DNA of 64,000 nucleotides from Rhabdophis nuchalis (GCA_039707465.1 CM077647.1:174833663-174897662); one strand, 5' to 3'; positions 34,736 through 56,427 are shown, counted from the stretch's first letter. Notes: a model not told the origin generated them from the sequence alone. Program-made: numbers and translations.

Positions 34736-35095
34736 ATACAATAGCAGAGTTGGAAGGGACCTTGGAGGTCATCTAGTCCAACCCCGCTGCTCAAGCAGGA
34801 GACCCTATGCCGTTTCAGACAAATGGTTTTCCAGTCTCTTCTCTCATCAGTGTTGGGGCATCCATAACTTCTGGTGGCAAGATGTTCCACTGGTTAATAG
34901 TTCTCACTGCCATGAAATTTGCCCTCAGTTCTAGGTTGCTTCTCTCCTTGATTAGTTTCCACCCATTGCTTCTTGTTCTGCCCTCAGGTGCCTTGGTGAA
35001 TAGCTTGACTCCCTCTTCTTTGGGGCAACCCCTGAGATATTGGAAGGCTGCTATCATGTCTTCCCTAGTCCCTCTTTTATTAAACTGTATTTGCT
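34736..35095 (-). mobile_element. CR1 LINE 3' end
   Basis: Reverse of the standard CR1 terminus (AGTTGGAAGGGACCTTGG), then the same RSNLELRANFMAVRT frame. Confidence 0.85.
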
Positions 35096-35528
35096 GTCAG
35101 GTGGGTGATTCTTTGTTACAGTTTGGTTCAGTCCGTATTAAACAGTTTAAAGCAGCTGCCTGGCTCCGTTTTTTTTACCTCAGAGAACAGTCCTGAGCAG
35201 AATTCCCCCCCCCCTCTATGGGCCACCTGGGAGTTTGCTATCCTCTGTGCCTTTTTGGCCCCAAGAGGCCGCCGTATGAGGCCTTTTCCAACACTGTTGA
35301 AAAGCAGTTTGATGGGCGTGGCTACAGGGATGTTAAATCACATTTCAGTGAGTACATTTTTTTGTGTGTAATTTGTACACAACATACGTGTGCTAGCCAC
35401 AAAATGATTAGCTATTCTATTATCGGAAGTCCTTGGCTACGTTGTCTGAAAGTTTCGTTTAAATCGGCCGGGTAGTTTTTGAGATTAGTGGATTCGTACA
35501 AACTATTTTACATTTTTATTTATATAGA

Positions 35529-35924
35529 TATATTTATTGGGTTTCAGTCTCCCATCAGTTAAGAAGACAAAAACTGCAAAGCAGGTGGTTGAGTGCAAAT
35601 ATCCTAAGTATTTTTGGAATGTATCTGTGATGCTACCATTGTGGATTTCTTGTTAAGAACACTTATCAAGTTTTAATATTATGACTGTCTAGCTTATTTA
35701 AAGTGCTTGCTTGTTGCAGTAAAGTACAAATGCCATAAGCAAAATACCTGTTTACTCAGAGGTATATTCCTGCTTAAATTGCTTGATAGCAGTGTTCAGA
35801 AACTTTAAAATGTATAGCTCACAGCACTAAAGAAACCTTATATAGCAGTGACTACTCTTGAGGGTCCACATTGGCTGTTTCTGCTTCCAAGTGATATTTT
35901 TGAAATCTTCTGGAACATAGGTCT
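35529..35924. other. Unassigned intergenic sequence
   Basis: AT-rich; I see no gene, repeat family or structure that I can name. Confidence 0.4.
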
Positions 35925-36362
35925 CCTTAGTCTCCAGTCCCGTAGGGGACTGCAGACTAAGACATATGAAGAACGGTTGCAAGAGCTGGGTATGTCTAGC
36001 TTGATAAAGAGAAGGACCAGGGGAGACATGATAGCAGTGTTCCGATATCTCAGAGGGTGCCACAAAGAAGAGGGAGTCAAACTATTCTCCAAGGCACCTG
36101 GGGGCAGGACAAGAAGCAATGGGTGGAAACTAATCAAGGAGAGAAGCAACTTAGAACTAAGGAGAAATTTCCTGACAGTTAGAACAACTAACCTCTGGAA
36201 CAGCTTGCCTCCAGAAGTTGTGAATGCCCCAACCCTGGAAGTCTTTAAAAAGATGTTAGATAGCCATTTGTCTGAAATGGTATAAGGTTCCTGCTCACGC
36301 AGGGGGTTGGACTAGAAGACCTCCAAGGTCCCTTCCAACTCTGCTATTGTATTATTGTATAT
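35925..36362 (+). mobile_element. CR1 LINE 3' end
   Basis: Frame TYEERLQELGMSSLIKRRT to SLPPEVVNAPTLEVFKK, then the GGTTGGACTAGAAGACC terminus. Nearly identical to the 3' part of the next CR1. Confidence 0.85.
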
Positions 36363-36774
36363 TAGGGATTTCTGCACTGAGAAGCAGAAGGATGGGCTTT
36401 TGAGACACTGGGAAGCAGTGGGAACTTTTGCTACTTCTAAGTTCTTCCAAACCCAATAAGAAATTGTTTATCTTTCCTTGAGCCTCTTTATGCGGGGACA
36501 GGTGCTGAAAAATCCTTCAAAGAAATGGAAACAGTGAGTGTGTGTGTGTGTTTGAGGGATTGTTCTGTTGTGTAGGATTGGAATATAATTTATTGGCCCT
36601 GGATTTTGAGAATGGAGGGAAGTTGCAGAAGCTGAAATGTGGTTGGGACACAGTGGAGAGTCCAATGTTTTACCTCTTTTACATTTTCAGAGATTATACA
36701 CAGTATAAAGAATTAACAGTTGCACCGATTGTACTTTATATTTGTGTACACAAAACAAAGAACAGTTAGTTCAG

Positions 36775-37622
36775 CACATGACACCCATTGGGCACTATCT
36801 AAACAGAAGGATCTTGACAAACTTGAACATTGGGCACTATCTAATAAAATGAAATTCAATTGTGAAAAAAGTAAGGTCCTACATTTAGGCAAGAAAAACC
36901 AAATGCACAGGTACAGTATAGGTGGTACCTTGCTCAATAGTAGCAACTGTGAGAGGGATCTTGGAATCCTAATGGACAACCATTTAAATAGGAGCCAGCA
37001 GTGTGCAGCAGCTGCCAAAAAAGCCAACACAGTTCTAGGCTGCATAAACAGAGGGATAGAATCTAGATCACGTGAAGTGTTAATGCCACTGTATAGTGCC
37101 TTGGTAAGGCCACACTTGGAATACTGCATACAGTTTTGGTCGCCACGATGTAGAAAAGACGTGGAGACTCTGGAAAGAGTGCAGAGAAGAGCAACCAAGA
37201 TGATTAGGGGACTGGAGACTAAAACATATGAAGAACGGTTGCAGGATCTGGGTATGTCTAGTTTGATGAAGAGAAGGACCAGGGGAGACATGATAGCAGT
37301 TTTCCAATATCTCAGAGGGTGTCACAAAGAAGAGGGAGTCAAACTATTCTCCAAGGCACCTGGGGGCAGGACAAGAAGCAATGGGTGGAAACTAATCAAG
37401 GAGAGAAGCAACTTAGAACTAAGGAGAAATTTCCTGACAGTTAGAACAACTAACCTCTGGAACAGCTTGCCTCCAGAAGTTGTGAATGCCCCAACCCTGG
37501 AAGTCTTTAAAAAGATGTTAGATAGCCATTTGTCTGAAATGGTATAAGGTTCCTGCTCACGCAGTGGGTTGGACTAGAAGACCTACAAGGTCCCTTCCAA
37601 CTCTGCTATTGTATTATTGTAT
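36775..37622 (+). mobile_element. CR1 LINE, longer 3' part
   Basis: Reverse-transcriptase C-terminal frame MKFNCEKSKVLHLGKKNQ ... [14 protein letters not shown] ... SHLSEMV ending at 37547, followed by the CR1 terminus and a TATTGTATT tail. Confidence 0.85.
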
Positions 37623-37794
37623 TAATCTGAAAATACTCTGAAACAGTATGGTAGCTATTGTTTGTGCTGCACATAATTCCAAGCCCGAGATTTTAAGAGG
37701 GTGGCCAGTCCAAGTAGTTTCCCCTCTACATAGACAGTATATTGTATATTATACTCTACAAAGTGGTTTAAACAACAAAGGCAAGTGTGTGGGA

Positions 37795-38118
37795 GCACAC
37801 TGTTCTGCAAATAATCTTACTAGCCTTTTGTATGATGCTTATGTGTCGTGGTATTAGTAGTACAAAAAAAATTATATTTACAGACTGTTTACTGTTGTTG
37901 TTTACTGTTTATTGGATTTGTATCCCGCCCTATCTCCCCGAAGGGACTCAGGGCGCGCACACTGTTCTGCAAATAATCTTACTAGCCTTTTGTATGGTGC
38001 TTATGTGTCGTGGTATTAGTAGTACAAAAGAAATTATATTTACAGACTGTTTACTGTTGTTGTTTACTGTTTATTGGATTTGTATCCCACCCTATCTCCC
38101 CGAAGGGACTCAGGGCGG
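37795..38118 (+). repeat. 162-bp tandem duplication with SINE/LINE tail
   Basis: GCACACTGTTCTGC at 37795 recurs at 37957. Each unit ends CCCCGAAGGGACTCAGGGCG, the reversed tail of an L2-like element. The two units differ at a handful of bases. Confidence 0.85.
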
Positions 38119-38294
38119 CTTTTATAAATCATTTAGTGGGATTTCAAAGCATTGGAAAGTTTTGGAAGCCCTTGGAACATCTGCTTCATTGACCAGATCT
38201 GGAGGAGTGCTCAGAGCCTTGTAAAATAACTTGCCTAGCTTTAGTACAAATGCTAGGACTGCATGGTACTTTCGATTCTGCTCCAAACAAAGTA

Positions 38295-38537
38295 CAGTGA
38301 TCCCTCGTTTTTCGCGGCTTCATGTTTCGCGGCTTCAGTGCGTTCGCGGGTTTTTCAAAAATACAGAATAGAAAAAAAAATGCATTGGTAGGAGGCAAGC
38401 GCCCCCTAGTGCTTGCTTTAAACGATGTCCACCAACTCAAGTTTCCGGTATAATGTATTCCGAATCCTACTTCGCGGTTTTTCAGTTTTCGCGGCAGGTT
38501 CCGGTCCCCATTAACCGCGAAAAACGAGGGATCACTG
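38295..38537. mobile_element. Pogo/Tc1-superfamily MITE
   Basis: Inverted ends CAGTGATCCCTCGTTTTTCG and its complement, flanked by TA on both sides; 243 bp. Confidence 0.85.
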
Positions 38538-38779
38538 TACTGAAGAGAATACAAGACTGTAAATATAGTACCCACCCACAACCTTTTAAAGTAGATATTT
38601 CATGAATCCAGGAAAAAAGTCCCGCTGCTTTAAAAAGTAGATGCTGTGGGCTTTACATTCCTTTATATTCAAAAACAGTGTGTAGCCCTAACAAACATTA
38701 TTATTTAATGAATTTATTTTGTTGTCACTGCTTTGAAGTTAAATTCAGGTGTATAGGTGCCTCTTACTTTTCTGTGTAA

Positions 38780-38943
38780 TTTATACATCTATTTTGACTG
38801 GAAATGATATTATCTTGGCCACTCTCATCCGGTCACATGGCTGACAAGCCACTCCCACCCAGTCACATGACTGGCAAGCCACTCCCACAAAGGAGGCCAC
38901 ACCCACAGAATAGGTTCCAAAAAATTTTGAAACACACCACTGG
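38780..38943. mobile_element. GTGGCC-rich MITE-like repeat
   Basis: GTCACATGACTGGCAAGCC and CCACACCCACAGAA ending in ACACACCACTG; resembles an element common in squamates. Related to 5310-5560. Confidence 0.45.
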
Positions 38944-38973
38944 CCCTCTGCCATAGAAACTGGAGCACTAGAG

Positions 38974-39108
38974 CAGGGGTGGCGAACTGTGGCTCTTTTA
39001 TGACTCATGGACTGCAATACCCAGAATTCCTGAGCCAGCCATGCTGGCTCAGGAATTCTGGGTAGTGAAGTCCATGAGTCATAAAAGAGCCACAGTTCGC
39101 CACCCCTG
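38974..39108. mobile_element. 135-bp palindromic hAT MITE
   Basis: Arms CAGGGGTGGCGAACTGTGG and complement around a GCCAGCCATGCTGGC core, flanked by CACTAGAG duplications. Confidence 0.85.
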
Positions 39109-39116
39109 CACTAGAG

Positions 39117-39501
39117 CTTCCAGGGGTGCCAGGGATACTGTCCAGGTTCCAACTAATGTGCCCAAGCAAACCAGAACTAAAAGGATAGAATATTCCTCAA
39201 AGAGCTTCTTTATTGGGTACATCATATCGGCAAACTTAAATGGAAAACCAACTCTAAACATTTCTCAGGGATTTCAGCTTAATTAAAATAGCAAATGATT
39301 CCCTCCTCAAGTGTAACTGTTGACATTGTCCAACTAAATGAATTGGTGGGCTTCTTAGGCACTCCCATCTTTCTTCATCTGACACCTAAATTTATGGCCA
39401 TAGTTCCCAAGATAAAGATTGGTGCTTTATTTGGCAATGAATGTCCTAATTATATTAATTTTTTCAGCAGTTTCTCTGAGCCAGAAAAATCCCAGGATGT
39501 A
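39117..39501. other. 3' flank of gene D
   Basis: Probable 3' UTR and downstream sequence. It is unrelated to the 3' flank of B, C and E, consistent with D being a separate lineage. Confidence 0.4.
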
Positions 39502-48153
<8,652 letters not shown>

Positions 48154-48200
48154 CTGCACTCTTGAAAATGTCTTTGTCTTTCATCGTTATTATTTCAAGG

Positions 48201-48559
48201 TTTATATCTGAGAGTGCACCTAATCAGAAAACCTATCATTGGGTATTAGGATGCCCTTGAGATTGACAATTCATTTTTTGAATTGCATCTGGGTTTGAAC
48301 ACGTATTCTGACAGAAGAGAATAAAGGGGAGGAAACCTGTAGCAAGGACTGTGACACACAGATGTTATTATCCTTGTGCAAATCCCCTTGGGTTCAAGAT
48401 GCATTGATTTTTGTTGAATTGAAATAGCCTTCTCTGCAGTCTTTGAAGTTTTTGCCCAGTTCAGGAAGTCTGGTGATTCCTGTAGGAGATAACTATTTTG
48501 TTGTTGATAAGAGAATGGACGGATAGTGTTTAAATATTTCTTGAAAGGCACAATTGATA
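48201..48559 (-). promoter_or_regulatory. Conserved 5' flank of gene D
   Basis: Essentially identical to the gene A flank, including GATATAAACC. The equivalent region of gene E is deleted. Confidence 0.35.
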
Positions 48560-49235
48560 TTTGGAATTTATATTCTGTTTACAATGATTAGTAGGTGCAG
48601 TTCACTCTCCTTTCCATAGAATTAAGATGCCTAGCAGTAGTACGATTCAATTTTTTTACTAACCATTCTGTTGGCATGGTTGTTGGTCATGGCATGGCTT
48701 CATAGGTGTATCTTGATGGGTGTGGCATGGGCGTGGCTTGGTGGGTGTGGCAGAGGAAGGTTACCCCAAAATCCCCATTCCCTCATTTGGGATGTGGGAG
48801 GCAAAGAATAGATGTGGGCGGGGCCAGTCAGAGGTGGTATTTACTGATTCCCGAACTACTCAAAATTTCCATTACAGATTCTCCAGAACTGATCAGAACC
48901 TGCTGAATACCACACAGGATGCCTAGATATTTTCCCAGTCCCCCATGTAACCCTTTCCATGGTTTTCTTCCAGATCCCCCTAGATGGGAGGGAATGCCTC
49001 TATTTTTTTCCACAATTTTGGGTTGGGTGACATTTTTGTTTACTTCAGCCATGAAGAAGCAGCATATATTTTTATTCTATTTGGAAATGAACAGGAGTCT
49101 GCAGACTTAAGATGTTACTGTGGATTTTAACCTCTTTCATGGATCAATTCAGGACAGGTTGTAACTCCATAGTAAAATCTGTGGTCATATATACCTCACA
49201 ATTTCCAAAGAGCAGAAAGTTCTTCCAATGTCCTT

Positions 49236-49341
49236 TTCTTTCTTTCTTTCTTCCTTTCTTCCTTCCTTCCTTCCTTCCTTCCTTCCTTCCTTCCTCTCTC
49301 TCTCTCTCTCTCTCTCTTTCTCCCTCCCTCCCTCCCTCCAA
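49236..49341 (+). repeat. CTTC/CT microsatellite (duplicate copy)
   Basis: Contracted counterpart of 5873-6029; the CCTC block is largely missing. Confidence 0.95.
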
Positions 49342-50613
49342 TCTGTTCCTGACTCGTTATGAGATATCATTTTATTATCATTGTTGGACACCACAGAACT
49401 AACAATTGCACAAATTAAAATGCATCAAGTATAAATTGACTGTAGAGACCTTTTAGAGAGAGTGGGTAAAGGAGAAAAGATGTAAGTAATATGTACTTTT
49501 TCTGTGGGAAGTCTCAGACTATCTTCTTGGAGATACTTTGCTCTTAACCATCTACTCCCTTTTGTTCCTGTCCAAGTGTTTTGCACTTATATTTCTCCCT
49601 GTTTTCTTGTGCTTCGCTTATCTGTTTTCAGATAAGATTTGTTGATGTGGGCACTCTGTTTTGCGGGTCCTCTATGGATGCTCACAGCTGCTCCTGTTCT
49701 GCATGCTCCTCTCAGTCACTGCTGTGGTTGCCACTGCTCATTTGGTCCGCTGTGCTACTCTCAGTCACTGCTAGACCACCACGCTGCTCTTAATCAATTC
49801 TTCACTCTTCTGCTATCTGCACTGCTACTGCTCAAGGTCTGTCAAAGCCGTTTGTCTACTGCAACCTAGCTCAATTTCACTGCTGCTAAGTGGCCTCTAT
49901 TTGCTCAGCACTGACTCTGCTCAAATGTCAGGCTGGGTCACTAGGCTGCCTCTCAGCTGGGCCATCTATCAGCTGGGCCACATCTCAACTGGGCCACTTC
50001 CCAGTTGTGCCAAAATTCAGTTGTGCCACTGCTCAGATGGGCTATTTCTCAGTTGGACCAAAACTCAGCTAGGCTAACTCTCAGTTGTGCCACGTCTCAA
50101 CTTGACCACCTCTAAGCTGGGCTACCTCTGACCTCTTTGTTCAAGGAGTACACATAGTTTTTAAAAAAAACTCCTCTAGCTAATCTTGATGTTGCTCTCT
50201 TGATATAGTTTGCAAGCAGAGAGAGGTATATGTTTTTTCTATGATTTGAGCTGAATTTCAGCAGATTATGTTTTAAAATGCCAGGCTTTTAATTGTAAAC
50301 AAGTTCAAATCACTCTTTGGTATGATCATAGGTCAACATACAATTTAAATAAAGCATGAGACAGAAAGAAAAATACATTTCTTTTCATTTCACTGCATTT
50401 CCCATATTATTCATATCTGATAACAGGTTGCTCTGGAAATAGATATACAGGTACAATGAAACATATATAAAATGTGTCCCTTCGGGGAGAGGGGGCGGTC
50501 TATAAATTTAATAAATTATTATTATTATTAATTATATAATTTTCCCACAAAAAGAAGTCTTTCTATTCCTTTTTTTTCAACTCTTCTGCTCAGCCAGAAA
50601 TATCACATGGGCA

Positions 50614-51509
50614 CTAATTCCTCTTTGTGAGTTGCTCTCTGTGGTTGAGATCAGGCCGCAAAACAATGATGTAGCATTTTGGCAGGAATATGCATCCCAG
50701 TAATGCAGCACTGGAGGCCAAAATAGAGAAGACCTCCACAGCCACCATGGCTTTTCCTTTTGTGCTCAGATAGGCTGGAAAGAAGGAGATCCACACACTG
50801 CAAAAGGCCAACATGCTGAAGGTGATGAACTTGGCTTCGTTAAAGCTGTCAGGTAATTTACGGGCAAGGAAAGCCACAATGAAGCTGGCAATGGCCAAGA
50901 TACCCATGTAGCCCAAGACACAGTAGAAGAAGAAAGCTGACCCCTCATTGCACTGTAAAATCATTTTTTGGAGCTCTGAGCGCATGTCCAACTCAGGGAA
51001 AGGGGGAGATGTCAACAACCAAATTATACAGATACATATTTGTAACAGAGAGCATGAGAGGACAATAGAAAAGGCTAATCTCTTCCCCACCCATCTCCTC
51101 ATCTGAGATCCTGGTTTAGTGGTCATGAAAGCCACAACCACAGTGATGGTTTTGGCCAGTACACTAGAAATGGCCACTGAGAAGGTGATGCCAAACATTG
51201 ATTGTCGGAGAAGGCAGATCGCTTTGCCAGGCTGGCTGAGAAAGAACAAAGAGGAGAGAAAACAGAGGAGAAGAGAGACAAGCAGTGTATAGGTGAGGGA
51301 CCTGTTGTTGGCTTTGACAATGGGAGTATTCCTATACTTAATAAAAGTTCCAAGTATCCAAGAAGTGAAGAAGAAACAAAGAGCTGCAGAGGATAAACCA
51401 ATTCCTAAAGTTTCTTCAAAAGTTAGAAAGACCAGAAGTTTCAGGTGACATCCTTTCTTTTCTTCATTTGGATAATGATCTTCTGAACACTCGAAGCAAT
51501 CTTTCATAT
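50614..51509 (-). CDS. Gene E exon 6 (seven-helix domain)
   Basis: 896 bp, open to TAG. It retains [12 protein letters not shown], and has GCHLKLL and LCFFFTSW where B has GCNLKLL and LCFFFFTSW. Confidence 0.9.
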
Positions 51510-51874
51510 CTGGAAGAAAAGTAAAGCAGTTTTACATCTATGAGCTGATAACCTGGCATTGCCCGGGTATTTATTTATATGAGGAAAGGTCTGGACCAAA
51601 GATAATTTCTAAGGTTGGATTTTTCTCCTTAATAGAGGGAGCCTCTTGTGGAGTATTGTGAAGCTGTTACCATTGCAATACTGAGCTGTACAGGAGAAGC
51701 CATTTGAAGGTACAACAGGATGTATTGTAATAGAACACAAACCCCAAGGGGTATTAGGGTTACTTTACCCCCTTAGTATTTGTTTCCAGAGGCAAATACT
51801 AAGTCAAATACTTTAAGTCAGCTGTGTACCAAGTTTGATTGAAATTGTACAAGGTGTTCCGGAGTTATTCTGGA

Positions 51875-51878
<4 letters not shown>

Positions 51879-51940
<62 letters not shown>
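51879..51940 (+). repeat. CA microsatellite, gene E intron 5
   Basis: Shorter counterpart of the gene B array. Confidence 0.95.
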
Positions 51941-51944
<4 letters not shown>

Positions 51945-52065
51945 CTTGATGCATTCAATAATACTCAAAATCAGCTCATTAATATTATACAAGTAAGAAA
52001 CTACTAACAAGTATTAATTAATTTTTGTTAAAATCTAATGAAAAATGGCAGAATTTCTACCCTAC

Positions 52066-52192
52066 CATTTTGATTTGAAATCTTCCCTTCTGGGCATGGA
52101 ACACAGTCATAGCAGCAGAACTGATCCCCCTCAATCGCTTTCTTCCAGGATCCAGGGAAACAGGGGTCATTGCATTGAGAATGTGGAGGAAC
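52066..52192 (-). CDS. Gene E exon 5
   Basis: 127 bp. It reads HSQCNDPC where B has HSRCNDPC (a CpG-type change). Confidence 0.83.
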
Positions 52193-52672
52193 CTGGCAAT
52201 AAGCACAAAAGGATTTTAAAAGCGAGATATTTAAAATAGTTTGCAATATTTTGTTCCTTTACGCAGGGAAATTATTTTGGGTTTCACAAAGGTATACTGA
52301 ATTTATCAATTTATCACCAACTTAAAAAGATGTAGAAACCACAATGATGCAGAAAAGGTCCTGTTTGAAGTTTGGTTACAAACTCATGAAAACATGGATA
52401 TTCAGGGGGTTGGACTAGAAGACCTACAAGGTCCCTTCCAACTCTGCTATTGTATTGTATTACTCTTGTGATTTCAAATGGAAAGGCAAACCAAATCTGC
52501 AAACATAGCTTTTGTATTGTAATATCATTTTGTCAAATTGATGAGTACTTGATTATCAACAACAAGAATATTCCATTCTTTCTTTAATATACAGTTATAA
52601 GATTTGGAATGAGATTAGGTTGAATATGGCATCATAACAGATTAAGATATGGTCAATTCACTAATCTGCTAC

Positions 52673-52900
52673 CTGGTTAAAAGCTGGATTCCAGACAATC
52701 ACATCTTCATTGATCCATAATTGCTTTCCATTTGGAGCCTCTAGATCCAGCTTTCCAACTCTAACTCTCTGAAAGGATCTGTTTGGAAAAGTGATCATGT
52801 TGGTGATGTCGAATCCACCACTTGCTTCTCCTTTCTCATTCAGGAACACTCCCTCCCCAGCTGTATTGTTAAAAGAAATGCCTTGAAGAAATGAATGGAG
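52673..52900 (-). CDS. Gene E exon 4
   Basis: 228 bp, nearly identical to gene B exon 4. Confidence 0.87.
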
Positions 52901-53209
52901 CTAATTGAAAGAGAATAAAAGAGGGAGGGAATCAATAGGAATGTAACAGAAAAGAAAACATCATAATCAAGTTTAATTCACTCATTCTGCCCATTCCAAT
53001 AACTATTGTTAAATATGTAAACTTAGAAATTTTATAATCACTATTGTATGGAAATATAGATGTCCACTCTATTATTTATTTGATATTATTTTAAGGAAAC
53101 ATAACAATGAACAGAAGCAGAATGTAAATAGGCTTGTGGAATTATGTCAATTTAGCCAATTAAGTTTACTAAAAAAAACCAATTCAAGACAGATAATATA
53201 TAATATTCA

Positions 53210-53535
53210 TGTCAGCTTGCAAACCATCACCATAACAATTATCAAGCTCCCATAGAGAAGTGTGAATTCCAAACATTCCTGTGGTCGGAATGGAATCTCA
53301 AGATGACCTGTGACTGCGCATGCATAGATTTAATTTCAATGCTAATTAGGTAACATGATTTATGACAGGTGAAGGGAAGGGGGCATAGGGGGGTAATGTT
53401 CAGACGCCATCAAATAATTTTCAGTTCTGGCTCCACCGGAGGCTCAGCCAAGATGTTAATCCTAATAAATGGATGTTTTTTTAAGCTTGTCTTGAGGCTG
53501 TGAATTAACTTGGGTTTTCTCTTGGGAGCTTCACA
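53210..53535 (+). mobile_element. Probable solo LTR, gene E intron 3
   Basis: Counterpart of 9932-10256 with the same TG...CA ends and flanks, inherited through the duplication. Confidence 0.55.
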
Positions 53536-54828
53536 ATTTACTCATTGGTAGAAAGCTATTTGAGAGTCAGAAAGCTATTTGAGATTAATTTCCAGATTTT
53601 AGAATTTGAAACGCAAGCTTTCTTTAATGGATAAATGAGTGTTAGTGACTGTTGCAAACTTAGATTTCTTTCATATTATGCATGCCACACTTAAAAAGGG
53701 CCAACTATGCCTGTCAATAACCCATAGAGACTGAAAATTCAGCTCATCACTAAAGAAGAGAAAGGGAATCAATAGCAATATAACAGGGAAGAAAAAATCA
53801 TAATCAAGCTTCATTCACTCATTCTTCATATTCCAATAACTATTATTAAATATCTACACTTAGAAATTTGATAATCAATGTTGCATAAAAATAAACATGT
53901 ACATTCCATTATCTTTTTGATATTATTTTAAGTAAAGATATTATTTTATTTTAAGTAAAGATAGGAATGAACTAAAGCAGAATGAAAATAGGCTTTTGGA
54001 TTTAGGTAATTATTTCTGTTTCATGTCTTCTACTTAAGCCACTAATTCAAGATGGATCAAATCTAATCTTTCCTCATTGACACAAAGCTATTTGAGGGTC
54101 TGATTAATTTCTTTTAGCCAGATTTTGGAATCTGAGGCTTAAGCATTCTCTGATAGATAAATGAGAAGAAGAGGCTATTGGAAACATAGAGTTGTTTAAA
54201 ACTATGCATGATACATCTAAGAAGGACCACCACCTCATCCCTCTAAATCTCTGATAGGAGGCAGAAAGCTCAGCTTCTTATTCAAGAAAGGTTCATGAGC
54301 CACACAAATAGTTCTTAGCAAATTGATCATTTTGGAAGAGACAGTGAAAGGTAATGTAAATTACCTTATCTTATTGTGCAATCTATGGTGATTTATTAAA
54401 TAACTATTGACATCTAAACTATGATTGGTATAGCAGCTTCTGGATGATCAGAATAGCGGAATAACTAAATGACAAAATAAGAACACAAATCAGTTTTTCT
54501 GTATCAGTTTTATACAACCAAACTTCACAGAGTTAGAAGGGACATTGAAAGTCTTCTAGTCCACCACCCTGGTCAAAGAGAAGATCCTACAATGATTTAG
54601 AGAGTCCAACCTCTTCATAAAAATCTTTAGACATGATGTCTAAAGACACATGTTTTTACACTAATTCATTGTTCTGTCCATATATTGTACCCTATTTCTA
54701 TGTTTTTCCCATACTTAAGTTGATTCCACGTGCAGTAAATATTAAGACTTCCCACGAAGGTTTGAAAAGATAATTCTACATCAAACTGCTCATTGAAACA
54801 AAAGAAGAGTCCAGTGCAAAGGGAATAC

Positions 54829-55692
54829 CTGCCAAGGCTGCAGCTGTGGAAGGTCAGGGTTTTTGCCCATCATGGTTTTCTTCCTATTGAACCCCAACAT
54901 GTGTAGAGACTGCAAGGCATGAGCCACAGCATAAACAGCATTGTAGACACTGTAGCTATGGCCAGTCATTTCCATTTCAAATATAGGTGCAGGAAGATCC
55001 TCCAGCTTCATCTCCTGAGTGCATTTCCTACTGTGTATTTCTTGTAATTCTGGCTTTGGAAATGAACACTCAAATGCTTGTTCCCAAACATTCTGGCGAA
55101 ACCCATCTCTGTCGTCTGAAAGTGGATTGATGGTCTGAAGAAATTCCTTGAAACCTGCAACTGCTGTTGAATGAACAGTGAAGGAAAGAGCCCCATGGAA
55201 CATCTGGAGATCCCATGCAATTTGTACACCTGAGAGTATAAAATCAATCTGTGCAGTCATGATCCAAACCTTCCTAAATAAGGCAAGTTCCTTGTTTTCA
55301 GGATCGACCATAAATGTTACCAATCTTAGCCATATAATTGTCCAGGCTTCTCCATAGACAAGAACCGCATTGCCTTTATTATTCATCATATTGATGGAGA
55401 TAATGTTGATTGTTTGATAAAATTCTCGTAATTTTTCCAAGTGGATTAGCTGTTCAAGTCTTTCTATAAATGCTGAGCAGATGCCATTCTGGGAAAGCAA
55501 GGGCTGCATTTTTTGTAAGAATTTTTCTCCATTGTGGTTATCAACAGAAAATATCCCAATCCATGTCCAGCTGAAATGTTGAAGAAGTTGGACAATCCCA
55601 ATGTACTGCTGGTTCTCTTTTGGGACCATGAAATAAAGTGAAGAGAGCTTACTGGTCTGAAATTCCTCCTGAGGTAATGCGCCATACGTCAG
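54829..55692 (-). CDS. Gene E exon 3 (mosaic ligand-binding domain)
   Basis: 864 bp, open. It is B-like in the middle, C-like at the last 25 or so codons, and unlike any other copy here over the first 130 codons. Confidence 0.88.
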
Positions 55693-56135
55693 CTAAAAGA
55701 AAGTCCAGTAGAATTCTGATGAGTTTTTAGTTTAAATTTAATTTTCCTATCGTGTTTTCATGTAAAATATTTCCAGGGAATATTGCTGTACTAGCGTTCT
55801 TTTCAGAATATAGTAACAGATATCTTGGATTAGAAGACCACCAAGGTCCCTCCAACTCTCTTATTCTGAGGATGTTCTCATTGCATAAAAATATTTCAAA
55901 CACATGATCAATTGTTTTAATAGAAGCCATTCAAATCTTCTCCCAGGTATGGAATCATTCTTGATACTTACTTCCTATAACTGACAATGTAGTTTCAGGA
56001 ACGAATGCTAAGTAATAGACCTCAATTTTTACAGAACATCTTAACACAAACCTAAGCCTAATTTTTGATGCCCATTAATTATCCAATAACAATTATGAGG
56101 TTAAGAATTGTATTCTCAACCCCTTCAGAACTTAC

Positions 56136-56427
56136 TTGTGGAATCTTGAAGAATCCTACAATTTCAGCTATATAAAATGATGCAACAAAATCCAATCCCC
56201 CAGTAATAGCCATAAGATCCTTCTGGTTATCACACTTGTAGTTAGGGACAAATTCCTGGGATTTGAAAAGCAGGTCCAGAGTGGTGCGATAGGTCATCCT
56301 TGAATTATAATAACTGTCATAGATGTGGAACCCAAGAGTGACATTAGGTAAGATCTGGGAGTCCTCATTGATCTCCTTCACAGCAAAAGCCAAGGCGAGG
56401 ATATGCTGGTAGAATTTGATTAATACA
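56136..56427 (-). CDS. Gene E exon 2
   Basis: 292 bp, differing from gene B exon 2 by very few bases. Splice sites are intact. Confidence 0.85.

Larger units (their letters stand above)
32757..35528 (+). mobile_element. Second CTAC-bearing interspersed repeat, with nested insertions
   Basis: Starts CTAGCTATACCCGGCC and ends with the same TTTTTATTTATATAGAT as 26039-27023. The middle is swollen by 1.1 kb of microsatellite, two CR1 pieces and a MITE. Confidence 0.55.

Noticed and set aside
36720..37547. 275-codon open frame that might be taken for a gene
   Set aside because: It is the C-terminal reverse-transcriptase region of a CR1 LINE, followed by the CR1 terminus.
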